Shown in pieces: positions 53,662-63,006 of a stretch of 64,000 bases of DNA. A model generated the notes under the pieces. The model was not told the origin of the DNA. It was given only the letters and a program-made list of their open reading frames with translations, and ran no database searches. The position numbers and the translations under genes were made by a program. The DNA comes from Amycolatopsis deserti (lineage in GTDB: Bacteria > Actinomycetota > Actinomycetes > Mycobacteriales > Pseudonocardiaceae): positions 1 through 64,000 of the forward strand of contig NZ_BNAU01000013.1 of NCBI RefSeq assembly GCF_014653945.1, written 5' to 3'. How positions within the stretch are numbered: position 1 is the stretch's first letter; the number at the start of each line of letters is the position of its first letter.

Positions 53662-53843
53662 AGTGGTGCCTTGTTCGCTGCCGTGAACCACAGATTGATC
53701 ACGGCGACCGGCACAACGATGAACGACCACCACTCGCGCTTCCGAGGCAGGCTCCCCTGAGCCAATTCGCCTCGCGCGCGTACGCCCGAACTGGTAGCGG
53801 CCCACGCCAGCACGAAATCAGTCCGTTGCTGGAGCCCGCCCAT
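53658..53843 (-). CDS. Possible small membrane protein
   Basis: A 61-residue frame ends with a hydrophobic segment EWWSFIVVPVAVINLWFTA near its C-terminus, a plausible single transmembrane helix. It overlaps the SMC gene end by 4 bp in the convergent direction. I recognise no family. It could be a remnant of a longer gene, since the in-frame sequence upstream extends to 53972 but is less protein-like. Confidence 0.3.
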   Translation of the reverse strand: MGGLQQRTDFVLAWAATSSGVRARGELAQGSLPRKREWWSFIVVPVAVINLWFTAANKAPL

Positions 53844-54086
53844 CGGAGGCCGGGCGTAGCCCCGTTCGTTGAGCAAGGTCGCTCCGGCCGGACGCGATCT
53901 TGGCCACTTCGTGTCCGTATCGCGAATGGGCACGCTGCCGCCATCACAACCGTCGCCGCCTCTACCGCGCAAGCTGTCAACCCCTCGGTTATCAGGCGTA
54001 CTCGAGGTTCCTGGCCTGTGGAATCCGCCAACAGGGATTGCTCGTTTTGCGACGTGGTGGGGCGGCCGACCCTGGTGAGAAGGTGG
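53844..54086. other. Intergenic stretch without recognised features
   Basis: After the possible small membrane protein the sequence to 54086 has lower GC than its surroundings and no convincing gene, repeat or terminator on either strand. Together with 53662-53843 it is the break between the SMC-like operon and the following group of small genes, and may be decayed coding DNA. Confidence 0.4.
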
Positions 54087-54572
54087 TCAGCCGCGGACAG
54101 CCGCCTGGTAGGCAGCCAGCTCGGCGGCGTCGTCGATGCTGCCGTGGTGGTGGAACTGCGCCCAGCGCCCGCCGGAGTAGCGGAAGTACCGGCTGGTGCG
54201 GATGCGCAGCGGCACCTCGCGGCCATCCACCACGTACGAGCCCGTCTCGCGCCCGGCGAACAACGCGTGCCCGTCCCCGGTGTACTCCACGATGTCGCCG
54301 AAGGTGACCGTGACCCGCGCCGGGCCGTGGAACACTTTGTCGTACAACGCGGCGATGTCCGTGCCGCCGCGCAGGATCCCGCCGAGCGGGTTGTTCAGCT
54401 GCGCCAGCGCGTCGTCGGTCCAGACGCGGGCGAACACCTCGGAGTCCCGCTGGTTGAAGGCGAAGTAGAACGTCTCCAGCGCGGCCAGCGCGCCCTCGAT
54501 GCCCGGCGCGGTGGCCGCGTCCAGGCGGTTGCGGGAGTCCGGGCCGAAGGTGGCCGCGAGGCGTCGGGTCAT
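54087..54572 (-). CDS. SnoaL/NTF2-like protein
   Basis: A 161-residue protein with a cone-shaped NTF2 fold pattern: LAALETFYFAFNQRDSEVFA, WTDDALAQLNNPLGGILRGG, VTVTFGDIVEYTGDGHALFA and a final FRYSGGRWAQFHHHGSIDD. This type includes ketosteroid isomerase-like enzymes, polyketide cyclases and stress-related binding proteins; the substrate is unknown. It is divergent from the ArsR-type regulator 42 bp away, which may control it. Confidence 0.75.
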   Translation of the reverse strand: MTRRLAATFGPDSRNRLDAATAPGIEGALAALETFYFAFNQRDSEVFARVWTDDALAQLNNPLGGILRGGTDIAALYDKVFHGPARVTVTFGDIVEYTGDGHALFAGRETGSYVVDGREVPLRIRTSRYFRYSGGRWAQFHHHGSIDDAAELAAYQAAVRG

Positions 54573-54588
54573 GTGCGCTCCTGCCGTC

Positions 54589-54606
54589 TACAGTGTTCGA
54601 TGGAGG
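54589..54606 (+). promoter_or_regulatory. Putative -10 box and RBS of the ArsR-type regulator
   Basis: TACAGT (54589-54594) is a -10 candidate. GGAGG (54602-54606) sits 8 bp before ATG 54615, which decides the preferred start over ATG 54600. Confidence 0.4.
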
Positions 54607-54614
54607 TCGACCAC

Positions 54615-54962
54615 ATGAGTGTACGACAGCAATCGAACAGTGCGCGAGCGCGCGGGCTGACCCACGTCCACCCGAAGGACGTGCCGCTGCAGGACGCGCT
54701 GACCGCGGTCGCCGACCCGGTGCGCCGCGCGATCCTGCGCGAGCTGGCCGGGCTGCCCGACTGGACCAAGGCGTGCGGCACGTTCGACCTGCCGGTCACG
54801 AAGGCCACCCGCAGCCACCACTTCGCGGTCCTGCGCGCGGCCGGCCTGATCGAACAACGGGACGAGGGCCCGCGACGGCTGAACCGGCTGCGCCGCCCCG
54901 AGTTCGACGAGGCCTTCCCCGGGCTGCTGGACCTGGTGCTGACTAGTCCTTCCGACCGTTGA
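54615..54962 (+). CDS. ArsR-family winged-helix regulator
   Basis: A 115-residue regulator. The winged helix is LTAVADPVRRAILRELAGLP, then the recognition helix region VTKATRSHHFAVLRAAGLIE and the wing EQRDEGPRRLNRLRRPEFDE. No metal-binding cysteine pair is visible beyond one Cys in KACGTFD, so it is probably not a metal sensor. ATG 54615 follows GGAGG; ATG 54600 would add five residues. It is divergent from the NTF2-like gene and overlaps the convergent LysE gene by 20 bp. Confidence 0.85.
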   Translation: MSVRQQSNSARARGLTHVHPKDVPLQDALTAVADPVRRAILRELAGLPDWTKACGTFDLPVTKATRSHHFAVLRAAGLIEQRDEGPRRLNRLRRPEFDEAFPGLLDLVLTSPSDR

Positions 54963-55587
54963 GCGCCAGCCCGGCGCCCAGCCCGATCATCACCAGCCCA
55001 CCGGTGCCGCCGACCAGTTCGAGCCGCTTCGGGGAGCGGGCGAACCACGTCCGAGCCGCGCCCGCCACCAGCGCCCACGCGCTGTCCGACACCAGCGCGA
55101 TCACCGGCAGCGCGATGCCCAGCACCAGGATCTGCGCCACCACGCCACCGGCCGCCTGCTCGACGAACTGCGGCAGCACCGCGGCCAGGAACACGATCGA
55201 CTTCGGGTTGGCGAACCCGACGACGAACCCGTCGCGCAGCACGGTGAGCGTCCGGCCGCGCGTGGCGGGCACCGCGTCCGCCAGCGCCTCCGACAGCTTG
55301 CGCCGGTGCCGGATCGCCTGCACGCCCAGGTAGACCAGGTACCCCGCGCCGGCCAGTTTGATCACGGTGAACACCGCCGCCGAGGTCTGCACGATCGCGC
55401 CCATCCCGAACGCGATCGCCACGACCTGCGCGTACACACCTCCCGCGTTGCCGACCACCGTGAGCAACGCGTCCCGCCGGCCCACGGTCAGCGCGCGGCT
55501 CACGGTGAACAGCACGCTCGGACCGGGGACGACCACCATCACGAACACCAGCGCGGCGAAGGCCGCGAAGTGGCTGGGGGAGACCAT
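54943..55587 (-). CDS. LysE/RhtB-family amino-acid exporter
   Basis: A 214-residue inner-membrane protein with about six hydrophobic segments. The family N-terminus FVMVVVPGPSVLFTVSRAL and the VGFANPKSIVFLAAVLPQFV segment (conserved NPK and PQF) are clear. Members export lysine, homoserine, threonine or related compounds; the substrate here is unknown. Its 3' end overlaps the ArsR-type gene tail to tail by 20 bp. Confidence 0.9.
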   Translation of the reverse strand: MVSPSHFAAFAALVFVMVVVPGPSVLFTVSRALTVGRRDALLTVVGNAGGVYAQVVAIAFGMGAIVQTSAAVFTVIKLAGAGYLVYLGVQAIRHRRKLSEALADAVPATRGRTLTVLRDGFVVGFANPKSIVFLAAVLPQFVEQAAGGVVAQILVLGIALPVIALVSDSAWALVAGAARTWFARSPKRLELVGGTGGLVMIGLGAGLALNGRKD

Positions 55588-55660
55588 CGGCCGAGCGTAT
55601 CGGCGCCGCCACCCGGGTGACGAATGTTTATCCGCCGATCACCCCGCCAACCCCGGGACG

Positions 55661-56164
55661 GTGACCGGATACCCGCCCAGTGACCCGACCGAGCCCGACT
55701 ACGGCCGGCTGTGGGCCGGCGGGGTGGCGACCGCGGTCGTCGCCGCGCTGGTGGCCGTCGTCGGCCTGCTGATCGCCCGCGGCCTGTTCGACGTCGCCGT
55801 CCTGGCCCCCAAGGGCAACGGCATCTGGGGCAACGCCAACACCGTCACCTACGCGCTGTGCGCGGCCGCCGCGGCGCTGCTCGCGACCGGGCTGATGCAC
55901 GTGCTCAGCCTCGGCACCTCGGCGCCCGGCCAGTTCTTCGGCTGGATCATGGTGCTGATCACCGCGATCGCGATCGTGCTGCCGCTGACGCTGGCCGTGA
56001 AGGTGGACGCCAAGATCGCCACGGCGCTGATCAACCTCGCGATCGGCGCGGTCATCGCGATGCTGGTGAGCACGGTGGCCGCCACCGCGCGCCGCCGCCG
56101 CCGGGACCGCGAAGCGCACACGGCCACCCTGAAGTGGGACCAGGGCCCGCACTACTACTCCTGA
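55661..56164 (+). CDS. DUF6069-like four-helix membrane protein
   Basis: A 167-residue protein with about four transmembrane segments: GGVATAVVAALVAVVGLLIA, then NTVTYALCAAAAALLATGLM, FFGWIMVLITAIAIVLPLTL and LINLAIGAVIAMLVSTVAAT, ending with a basic RRRRRDREAH. It looks like the actinobacterial DUF6069 family, recalled from memory; function is unknown. GTG 55661 is the start that keeps the Pro-rich cytoplasmic N-terminus (VTGYPPSDPTEPDYGRLW). Confidence 0.65.
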   Translation: MTGYPPSDPTEPDYGRLWAGGVATAVVAALVAVVGLLIARGLFDVAVLAPKGNGIWGNANTVTYALCAAAAALLATGLMHVLSLGTSAPGQFFGWIMVLITAIAIVLPLTLAVKVDAKIATALINLAIGAVIAMLVSTVAATARRRRRDREAHTATLKWDQGPHYYS

Positions 56165-56196
56165 AAACTGTCGGTGCCCGGTGGTAGAACCGCCGG

Positions 56197-57363
56197 GTGA
56201 ACAGGAAACTGGGGAACCACCAGCGCCGCGCCCGGCTGGTTGTCCGGCACCACCTCGCGGCGCCCGCCGACGGGCCGGAACAGGTCGCCGAGAGCCTGGT
56301 CGCGCTGCACGCGACCGATCCGGCCACCGTCCACCTCTCGGTGCTGGCCCGCTCGGCGGCGAGCACCACCGACGTCGAACGCGCGCTCTACGACGACCGC
56401 ACCCTGGTGCGGATGCTCGGCATGCGGCGCACGATGTTCGTCGTCCCGCGGGGGCTCGTGCCGGTCGTCCAGGCCGCCTGCGCCGACGACATCGCCATCC
56501 GCGAGCGCAAGCAGCTGATCAAGCACCTGGCCACCGCCGACCTCGAGGGCGACCTCGACGCCTGGCTCGCCGAGGTCGAGGAGGGCGCCCACGCCGCACT
56601 CCGGGCGCGGGAACCGGCGTTCGCCCAGCAGGTCGCGGACGGCGAGCCCCGCCTGCGCACCGAGATCGTCATGGCCGCGGGCAAACCGTACGAAGCACGC
56701 GGCTACATCACCAACCGCGTGCTGTTCCTGCTCGCCGCCCGGGGCCGGATCGTGCGCGGACGTCCCCGCGGCACCTGGCTGTCCACCCAGTACGCGTGGT
56801 CCACCACGGAAACCTGGCTGCCCGGGCTCGAACCGGTGGACGCCGAGACCGCCCGGGTGGAGCTGGCCCGCCGCTGGCTGCGCGCCTTCGGCCCGGCTCC
56901 GGTCGCCGACCTGAAGTGGTGGACCGGCTGGACCGCCGGGCAGGTCAAGAAGACGCTCACCGCGATCGGCCCGGTGGAGGTCGATCTCGACGACGGCCCG
57001 GGCATCGCGCTGCCCGGCGACGACGAGCCGGTCCCCGAGCCCGGTCCCGTCGCCGCGCTGCTGCCCGCCCTGGACCCGACCCCGATGGGCTGGCAGGACC
57101 GGAGCTGGTTCCTCGGCGCGCACCAGGCGCGGCTGTTCGACCGCACCGGCAACATCGGCCCGACCGTCTGGTGGGACGGCCGCATCGTCGGCGGGTGGGC
57201 CCAGCGGCCGGACGGGGACATCGCGATCCGTCTGCTGGAGGACATCGGCGCCGACGGAACGACGGCCGTCGACGCCGCCGCCGAACGGTTGCACGGCCGC
57301 CTGGGCGGGGTCACCGTCATACCGAAATTCCGGACGCCCGTCGAGCGAGATCTGTCATCTTGA
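56197..57363 (+). CDS. Winged-helix DNA-binding protein, AlkZ/YcaQ (HTH_42) superfamily
   Basis: A 388-residue protein of the family that includes the interstrand-crosslink DNA glycosylases AlkZ and YcaQ/AlkX. Typical elements are ESLVALHATDPATVHLSVLA near the N-terminus, LGMRRTMFVVPR, YITNRVLFLLAARGRIVRGR and LLPALDPTPMGWQDRSWFLG near the C-terminus. Where the characterised enzymes have a Gln-x-Asp or Gln-x-Gln motif, this one has LHATD, so glycosylase activity is uncertain. It starts with GTG 56197, 32 bp after the membrane protein gene. Confidence 0.75.
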   Translation: MNRKLGNHQRRARLVVRHHLAAPADGPEQVAESLVALHATDPATVHLSVLARSAASTTDVERALYDDRTLVRMLGMRRTMFVVPRGLVPVVQAACADDIAIRERKQLIKHLATADLEGDLDAWLAEVEEGAHAALRAREPAFAQQVADGEPRLRTEIVMAAGKPYEARGYITNRVLFLLAARGRIVRGRPRGTWLSTQYAWSTTETWLPGLEPVDAETARVELARRWLRAFGPAPVADLKWWTGWTAGQVKKTLTAIGPVEVDLDDGPGIALPGDDEPVPEPGPVAALLPALDPTPMGWQDRSWFLGAHQARLFDRTGNIGPTVWWDGRIVGGWAQRPDGDIAIRLLEDIGADGTTAVDAAAERLHGRLGGVTVIPKFRTPVERDLSS

Positions 57364-57404
57364 TCGTCGTCTTGATCGATTCCCCACGGTGGTGCACATC
57401 TCGT

Positions 57405-58517
<1,113 letters not shown>

Positions 58518-58521
58518 GGCC

Positions 58522-59730
58522 ATGGCTGTCAAGACTCTCGAAGACCTGCTGGCCGAGGGTGTCTCCGGGCGGCGCGTTCTGGTCCGGTCGGACCTGAACG
58601 TGCCGCTCGACGGCTCGACCATCACCGATGACGGCCGGGTGCGCGCCGCGCTGCCGACCATCCGGAGCCTGGCCGAGGCCGGCGCGAGGGTGATCGTCGC
58701 GGCCCACCTCGGCCGTCCCAAGGGCACCCCCGAGGCCAAGTACTCGCTGCGCCCGGTCGCCGACCGGCTCGGCGAGCTGCTCGGCAAGGAGGTCCGCCTG
58801 GCCGGTGACGTGGTCGGCGAGCAGGCCCGCGCGGTCGTCGCCGGCCTGGCCGACGGCGACGTCGCCCTGCTGGAGAACGTGCGGTTCGACCCGCGCGAGA
58901 CCAGCAAGGTCGAGGACGAGCGGGCCGAGCTGGCCCGCGACCTCGCGGCCCTGACCGGAGAAGGCGGCGCGTTCGTCTCCGACGGTTTCGGCGTGGTGCA
59001 CCGCAAGCAGGCCTCGGTCTACGACGTGGCCCGCGCGCTGCCCGCCTACGCCGGCGGCCTGGTGCTCGCCGAGCTGGAGGTGCTGAGCAAGCTCACCGGC
59101 GCCCCGCAGCGGCCGTACGTGGTCGTGCTCGGCGGGTCGAAGGTGTCGGACAAGCTCGCGGTGATCGAGGCGCTGCTGCCGAAGGTGGACCGCCTGCTCA
59201 TCGGCGGCGGCATGGCCTTCACGTTCCTGGCCGCCCAGGGCCACAGCGTCGGCTCCTCCCTGCTCGAGCAGGACTACGTGGAGACCGCGCGCAAGCTGCT
59301 GGCCGAGCACGCCGACAAGATCGTCGTGCCCTCCGACGTCGTGGTGGCGGACAAGTTCGCGGCCGACGCGGCCACTGACACGGTCGCCGCCGAGAAGATC
59401 CCGGACGGCTGGATGGGCCTGGACATCGGCCCGCGCACCACCGAGCACTTCGCGGCCGAGGTGGCCGCGGCGAAGACGGTGTTCTGGAACGGCCCGGCCG
59501 GCGTGTTCGAGATGGCCCCGTTCGCGGCCGGCACCAAGGGTGTCGCGCAGGCGATCGCCGACTCGGAGGCGTTCAGCGTGGTCGGTGGTGGCGACTCCGC
59601 GGCCGCGGTGCGCGTGCTGGGCCTGCCGGAGGAGAAGTTCTCGCACATCTCCACCGGTGGCGGCGCCTCCCTGGAGTACCTCGAGGGCAAGGAGCTGCCG
59701 GGCGTCGCGGTGCTGGAGGGTGGTGCCTGA
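58522..59730 (+). CDS. pgk: Phosphoglycerate kinase
   Basis: Transfers phosphate from 1,3-bisphosphoglycerate to ADP. The 402-residue enzyme shows the substrate site [13 protein letters not shown], the HLGRPKG basic patch, the hinge with [19 protein letters not shown] and the nucleotide-binding [10 protein letters not shown] and [11 protein letters not shown]. The ATG lies 4 bp after gap, and the stop overlaps the tpiA start by one base. Confidence 0.96.
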   Translation: MAVKTLEDLLAEGVSGRRVLVRSDLNVPLDGSTITDDGRVRAALPTIRSLAEAGARVIVAAHLGRPKGTPEAKYSLRPVADRLGELLGKEVRLAGDVVGEQARAVVAGLADGDVALLENVRFDPRETSKVEDERAELARDLAALTGEGGAFVSDGFGVVHRKQASVYDVARALPAYAGGLVLAELEVLSKLTGAPQRPYVVVLGGSKVSDKLAVIEALLPKVDRLLIGGGMAFTFLAAQGHSVGSSLLEQDYVETARKLLAEHADKIVVPSDVVVADKFAADAATDTVAAEKIPDGWMGLDIGPRTTEHFAAEVAAAKTVFWNGPAGVFEMAPFAAGTKGVAQAIADSEAFSVVGGGDSAAAVRVLGLPEEKFSHISTGGGASLEYLEGKELPGVAVLEGGA

Positions 59731-60515
59731 TGGCGCGCAAGCCGTTCATCGCCGGCAACTGGAAGATGAACCTCAACCACCTCGAGGCCATCGCCCTGGT
59801 GCAGAAGATCGCCTTCTCGCTGCCGGAGAAGTACTACGCGAAGGTCGATGTCGCGGTGCTGCCGCCGTTCACCGACATCCGGAGCATCCAGACCCTGGTC
59901 GACGGCGACAAGCTGCTGCTGACCTACGGCGCCCAGGACCTCTCGCCGCACGACTCCGGTGCCTACACCGGTGACGTGTCCGGTCCGATGCTCGCCAAGC
60001 TCGGCTGCTCCTACGTGACGGTCGGGCACTCCGAGCGGCGCGAGTACCACCACGAGGACGACGAGCTGGTCGGCAAGAAGGTCCGCGCCGCGATCAAGCA
60101 CGGCATCAAGCCGATCCTGTGCGTCGGCGAGAAGCTCGAGGTGCGGGAGGCCGGCGGCCACGTCGACCACTGCCACTCGCAGCTGCTCGCGGCGCTCAAG
60201 GGTCTCAAGGCCGAGCAGGTCCGCGAGGTCGTGGTGGCGTACGAGCCGGTGTGGGCCATCGGCACCGGCAAGGTCGCGACCTCGACCGACGCCGAGGAGG
60301 TCTGCAAGGCGCTGCGCGGCGCCCTGGCCGACAAGTACGGCTCCGAGGTGGCCGACGAGGTCCGCGTGCTCTACGGCGGGTCGGTCAAGTCGGGCAACAT
60401 CGCCGAGCTGGTCGCGTGCGACAACATCGACGGGGCGCTGGTCGGCGGGGCGAGCCTGCAGGCCGAGGAGTTCACCAAGCTCTGCGCGCTGGCTGCGGGT
60501 GGGCCGCTGCCGTAA
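59730..60515 (+). CDS. tpiA: Triosephosphate isomerase
   Basis: Interconverts dihydroxyacetone phosphate and glyceraldehyde-3-phosphate. At 261 residues it is complete: [15 protein letters not shown] (catalytic Lys), [16 protein letters not shown] (catalytic His), [17 protein letters not shown] (catalytic Glu and loop 6) and [16 protein letters not shown]. The ATG shares its A with the pgk stop (TGATG), giving coupled translation. Confidence 0.96.
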   Translation: MARKPFIAGNWKMNLNHLEAIALVQKIAFSLPEKYYAKVDVAVLPPFTDIRSIQTLVDGDKLLLTYGAQDLSPHDSGAYTGDVSGPMLAKLGCSYVTVGHSERREYHHEDDELVGKKVRAAIKHGIKPILCVGEKLEVREAGGHVDHCHSQLLAALKGLKAEQVREVVVAYEPVWAIGTGKVATSTDAEEVCKALRGALADKYGSEVADEVRVLYGGSVKSGNIAELVACDNIDGALVGGASLQAEEFTKLCALAAGGPLP

Positions 60516-60531
60516 CCGGGGGGTCGGCGAG

Positions 60532-60537
60532 TAGTCT
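60532..60537 (+). promoter_or_regulatory. Putative -10 box of secG
   Basis: TAGTCT lies 16 bp after the tpiA stop and would give a leader of about 50 nt before secG. Confidence 0.4.
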
Positions 60538-60590
60538 GGCAACCTCAGACCGTCACACGATCAGGCAACTCCCGAAGACCAGAGGATGAG

Positions 60591-60821
60591 ATGAAGCTGT
60601 TCCTGCAAATCCTGCTGATCGCGTCCAGCGTGCTGCTCGTGATCGCCGTGCTGCTGCACCGCGGCCGCGGTGGCGGGTTGTCCTCGCTGTTCGGGGGTGG
60701 CATGCAGTCCAGCCTCGCGGGGTCGAGCGTGGCCGAGAAGAACCTCGACCGCATCACCCTGCTGCTGGGCGCCGTCTGGCTGATCAGCATCGTGGGCCTG
60801 GGCCTGCTGCTGAAGGTGTGA
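60591..60821 (+). CDS. secG: Preprotein translocase subunit SecG
   Basis: A 76-residue partner of SecYE in the inner-membrane export channel. Two transmembrane helices flank the conserved cytoplasmic loop: MKLFLQILLIASSVLLVIAV, then LLHRGRGGGLSSLFGGGMQS and RITLLLGAVWLISIVGLGLL. ATG 60591 follows AGAGGATG. It follows tpiA in the order seen in M. tuberculosis (tpi, ppc, secG), but with no ppc gene between. Confidence 0.94.
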   Translation: MKLFLQILLIASSVLLVIAVLLHRGRGGGLSSLFGGGMQSSLAGSSVAEKNLDRITLLLGAVWLISIVGLGLLLKV

Positions 60822-60882
60822 CGGCCTGAACGCACGGGCGTGCCTATGGGGGGTGCGCCGCCTATCCACACTGTGAGGATTC

Positions 60883-61224
60883 ATGGTTGGCGGTAACGCA
60901 ATCAGAGGCACCAGGGTCGGTGCCGGTCCGTCCGGTGAGTCGGAGCGCGGTGAGGCCGCTCCCCGCCGCCGGGTGTCGTACTGGTGTGCCAACGGGCACG
61001 AGTCCAAGCCGTCGTTCGCCATGGACGCGGAGGTGCCGGACGAGTGGGACTGCCCGCGCTGCGGGCTACCCGCCGGCCAGGACGAGAAGAACCCGCCGGC
61101 CGCGCCGCGGACCGAGCCGTACAAGACCCACCTGGCGTACGTGAAGGAACGGCGCAGCGACGCCGACGGCGAGGCCATCCTCGCCGAGGCGCTCGAGCGG
61201 CTGCGTCAGCGCCGTCAGATCTGA
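60883..61224 (+). CDS. rbpA: RNA polymerase-binding protein RbpA
   Basis: An actinobacterial transcription activator that binds the principal sigma factor and promoter DNA and stabilises open complexes. It has 113 residues. The core RbpA domain has zinc-type ligands in YWCANGHES and EWDCPRCGLP; the basic linker and the sigma-interacting helix are in PYKTHLAYVKERRSDADGEA and ILAEALERLRQRRQI. ATG 60883 has GAGG upstream. A hairpin follows the stop. Confidence 0.94.
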   Translation: MVGGNAIRGTRVGAGPSGESERGEAAPRRRVSYWCANGHESKPSFAMDAEVPDEWDCPRCGLPAGQDEKNPPAAPRTEPYKTHLAYVKERRSDADGEAILAEALERLRQRRQI

Positions 61225-61243
61225 GGAAGCGCTTTCCCGGACA

Positions 61244-61283
61244 CGGACCCGCCTCGCCGGCGCGCACCGGCGGAGCGGGTCCG
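61244..61283. terminator. Probable terminator between convergent rbpA and kinase gene
   Basis: Arms of 17 bp (61244-61260 with 61267-61283) pair except for two adjacent mismatches; the loop is CGCGCA. A short TTCTGCGTTCC follows. It lies 20 bp after rbpA and about 84 bp from the end of the oppositely oriented kinase gene, so it may serve both. Confidence 0.6.
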
Positions 61284-61366
61284 TTCTGCGTTCCGGACCT
61301 CGCCCGGCCCTGACGCGGGCTTCAAGCCGCCGGAGGGCAGCACGCCGAGCCCGCGACGCCCCTGTC

Positions 61367-62563
61367 TCAGACGCCCAGCGGGTAACGGGCCCGCACGCGG
61401 AAGCCGCCGTCCTCGGTGGGGCACGTTTCCAGGCTCCCGCCCAGCAGGCGAGCCCGTTCGGCGAGGCCGGTGAGCCCGTAGCCGCCCGAGGGGAGTTCCG
61501 TCGCCTCGTGGCAGGGGCGCTCGTTGCGCACCTCCACGCTCAGCGCGCCGTCCTCACCACGCACGAGGACCGTCGCGGTGGCGCCGGGCGCGTGTTTGCG
61601 CACGTTGGTCAGCGCCTCCTGCACCGTGCGGTACGCCGCCGCCGACACCTTCGGGGGCACGTCCTCGGGCACCTCGTCCATCGTCAGCCGCACCGCGACC
61701 GCGCTGTCGTGCACCAGCCTGCCGAGCTCGGCGATCCCGGGTTGCGGGCCGTCGTCCTCCAGGCCGGACCGCAGCACACCCACCAGCGAGCGCAGCTCCT
61801 CCAGCGTGCGGGTGGACAGCTGCCGGATGACCTCGGCGGTCTGCCGCGCCGACGGCGAGTCCTGCGCGGTGAGCACCCCCGCCTGCATCGCGATCAGGGT
61901 GATGTCGTGGGAGACCACGTCGTGCATCTCGCGCGCCAGCCGCGCCCGCTCCTCGGCGCGCACGGCGTCCGCGGTGAGCTTGCGTTCCCGGTCCCGGCTG
62001 GCGGCCAGCTCGCCCAGCTTCTGGGACAGCTGCGCGCGGGCGCCGATGAGCAGCCCGATCGCGATCGGCATGCCGGCCACCAGGACGCCGTAGATGCCGT
62101 CCAGGACGTGTTCGCGCCAGCTCAGCTGCGCGAAGTCGCTCGGCGGCCACTGCACGAACCGGCACATCCACACCAGCGCCGCCCCGACCCACACCTGCCA
62201 GTGGGTCTGTTTGCGGGTGGCGAGCATGCCCAGCGCGATCATCGCGGCCAGCTGCGACCAGCCGGTGAGGAAGCCGGGCACGGTCAGCAGCACCACGCCG
62301 AACGGCATCCAGCGACGGCCGGCCAGCGCCAGGCAGGCGAGCCCGGACAGGTAGATCGAGTACGGCGGCGCCTTCTCGGGGATGACGAGCCAGACGTCGA
62401 GCACGGCGATGAGGATGGCGGTGGCGTCGATCGCGAGCGGCAGCCACACCGCCCGCCGCGCGAGCGCCGCCCGGCGGGAGCGGGTGCCGCCGTGCGCCCG
62501 GTCGGCGGCCCCCGCGCCTGGGCCGCCGACCGAAATCCCGATGGAGAGTCCCTCGGTGCTCAT
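61367..62563 (-). CDS. NarL/DesK-type sensor histidine kinase without adjacent regulator
   Basis: A 398-residue kinase. The N-terminal half has about five to six transmembrane segments (from WLPLAIDATAILIAVLDVWL to LVAGMPIAIGLLIGA). The HisKA_3 phosphorylation site is the His in LAREMHDVVSHDITLIAMQA. The ATPase domain has VQEALTNVRKHAPGATATV and GYGLTGLAERARLLGG. Such kinases normally pair with a LuxR-type regulator encoded next door, but none is present on either side. The region upstream of it holds an IS30 relic, so the partner may have been lost or may lie elsewhere. Confidence 0.88.
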   Translation of the reverse strand: MSTEGLSIGISVGGPGAGAADRAHGGTRSRRAALARRAVWLPLAIDATAILIAVLDVWLVIPEKAPPYSIYLSGLACLALAGRRWMPFGVVLLTVPGFLTGWSQLAAMIALGMLATRKQTHWQVWVGAALVWMCRFVQWPPSDFAQLSWREHVLDGIYGVLVAGMPIAIGLLIGARAQLSQKLGELAASRDRERKLTADAVRAEERARLAREMHDVVSHDITLIAMQAGVLTAQDSPSARQTAEVIRQLSTRTLEELRSLVGVLRSGLEDDGPQPGIAELGRLVHDSAVAVRLTMDEVPEDVPPKVSAAAYRTVQEALTNVRKHAPGATATVLVRGEDGALSVEVRNERPCHEATELPSGGYGLTGLAERARLLGGSLETCPTEDGGFRVRARYPLGV

Positions 62564-62830
62564 GGTTTGGACCTCACTCGTCTTGTGGACTGCCTATGAG
62601 AGTCCGAAGTCACCCGATCGGGACGCGAGTGGCCGCAACAATGTGCGGATGCTAACGGGAACCTCACACGGGTGCGGGAAACACCGGAGGCGTGCGGGGG
62701 AGGGGAATGCTCATGGGCGAGGGGACGCGGGCCGCCAGCGCGGTGGCCTGGCGTTGATCGGCGAGGCCGCCGACGGGCGGCGGCTCGGCTGCGCTCACCC
62801 CGGCTGCCGGGTTCCGCCGGGCCGACGGCG
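62564..62830. other. Intergenic region upstream of the IS30 relic
   Basis: No gene is recognised. The stretch contains a short GAGTGGCCGCAACAATG (about 62619-62635) that faintly resembles the inverse of the sequence at the right end of the IS30 relic, so it could be the other, decayed terminus. The kinase promoter should also be here, reading leftwards. Confidence 0.35.
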
Positions 62831-62977
62831 ATCCCAGGACACTGGGAAGGCGACCTGATCATCGGCAAGGACGGTGCTTCCGCGATCGGCACCCTGGTCG
62901 AACGACCGCCCACGCAAAACGCTCGGCTGGGACACCCAGCCGAGCGCTTCGCGAAACTCCTGACCCAAGCCAGTTGA
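62831..62977 (+). pseudogene. IS30-family transposase relic with internal deletion
   Basis: Two pieces of an IS30-type DDE transposase are joined. The first (62831-62905) translates to [11 protein letters not shown] and SAIGTLVER, which is the hallmark around the first catalytic Asp. The second, from about 62904 in another frame, reads [11 protein letters not shown], and then PAERFAKLL after a one-base frameshift, the typical C-terminus. The intervening catalytic domain, including the second Asp and the Glu, is missing. It cannot be active. The sequence just after it (GTTGCAACGACCCC, from about 62986) looks like an IS30 terminal repeat. Confidence 0.75.
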
Positions 62978-62981
62978 TCAG

Positions 62982-63006
62982 TTGTGTTGCAACGACCCCA
63001 CTCAAG
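62982..63006. repeat. Probable right terminal repeat of the IS30 relic
   Basis: GTGTTGCAACGACCCC followed by ACTCAAGT resembles the ends of actinobacterial IS30-type elements. It stops directly against the pgl stop codon (63007-63009), so insertion or deletion occurred at the very end of pgl. Confidence 0.4.

Noticed and set aside
49024-53805. Long open frame (about 1590 codons) antisense to the SMC-like gene
   Set aside because: GC-rich codon usage leaves the opposite strand free of stops. The translation is Arg/Gly/Leu-rich low-complexity sequence with no motifs, while the plus strand has clear ATPase motifs.
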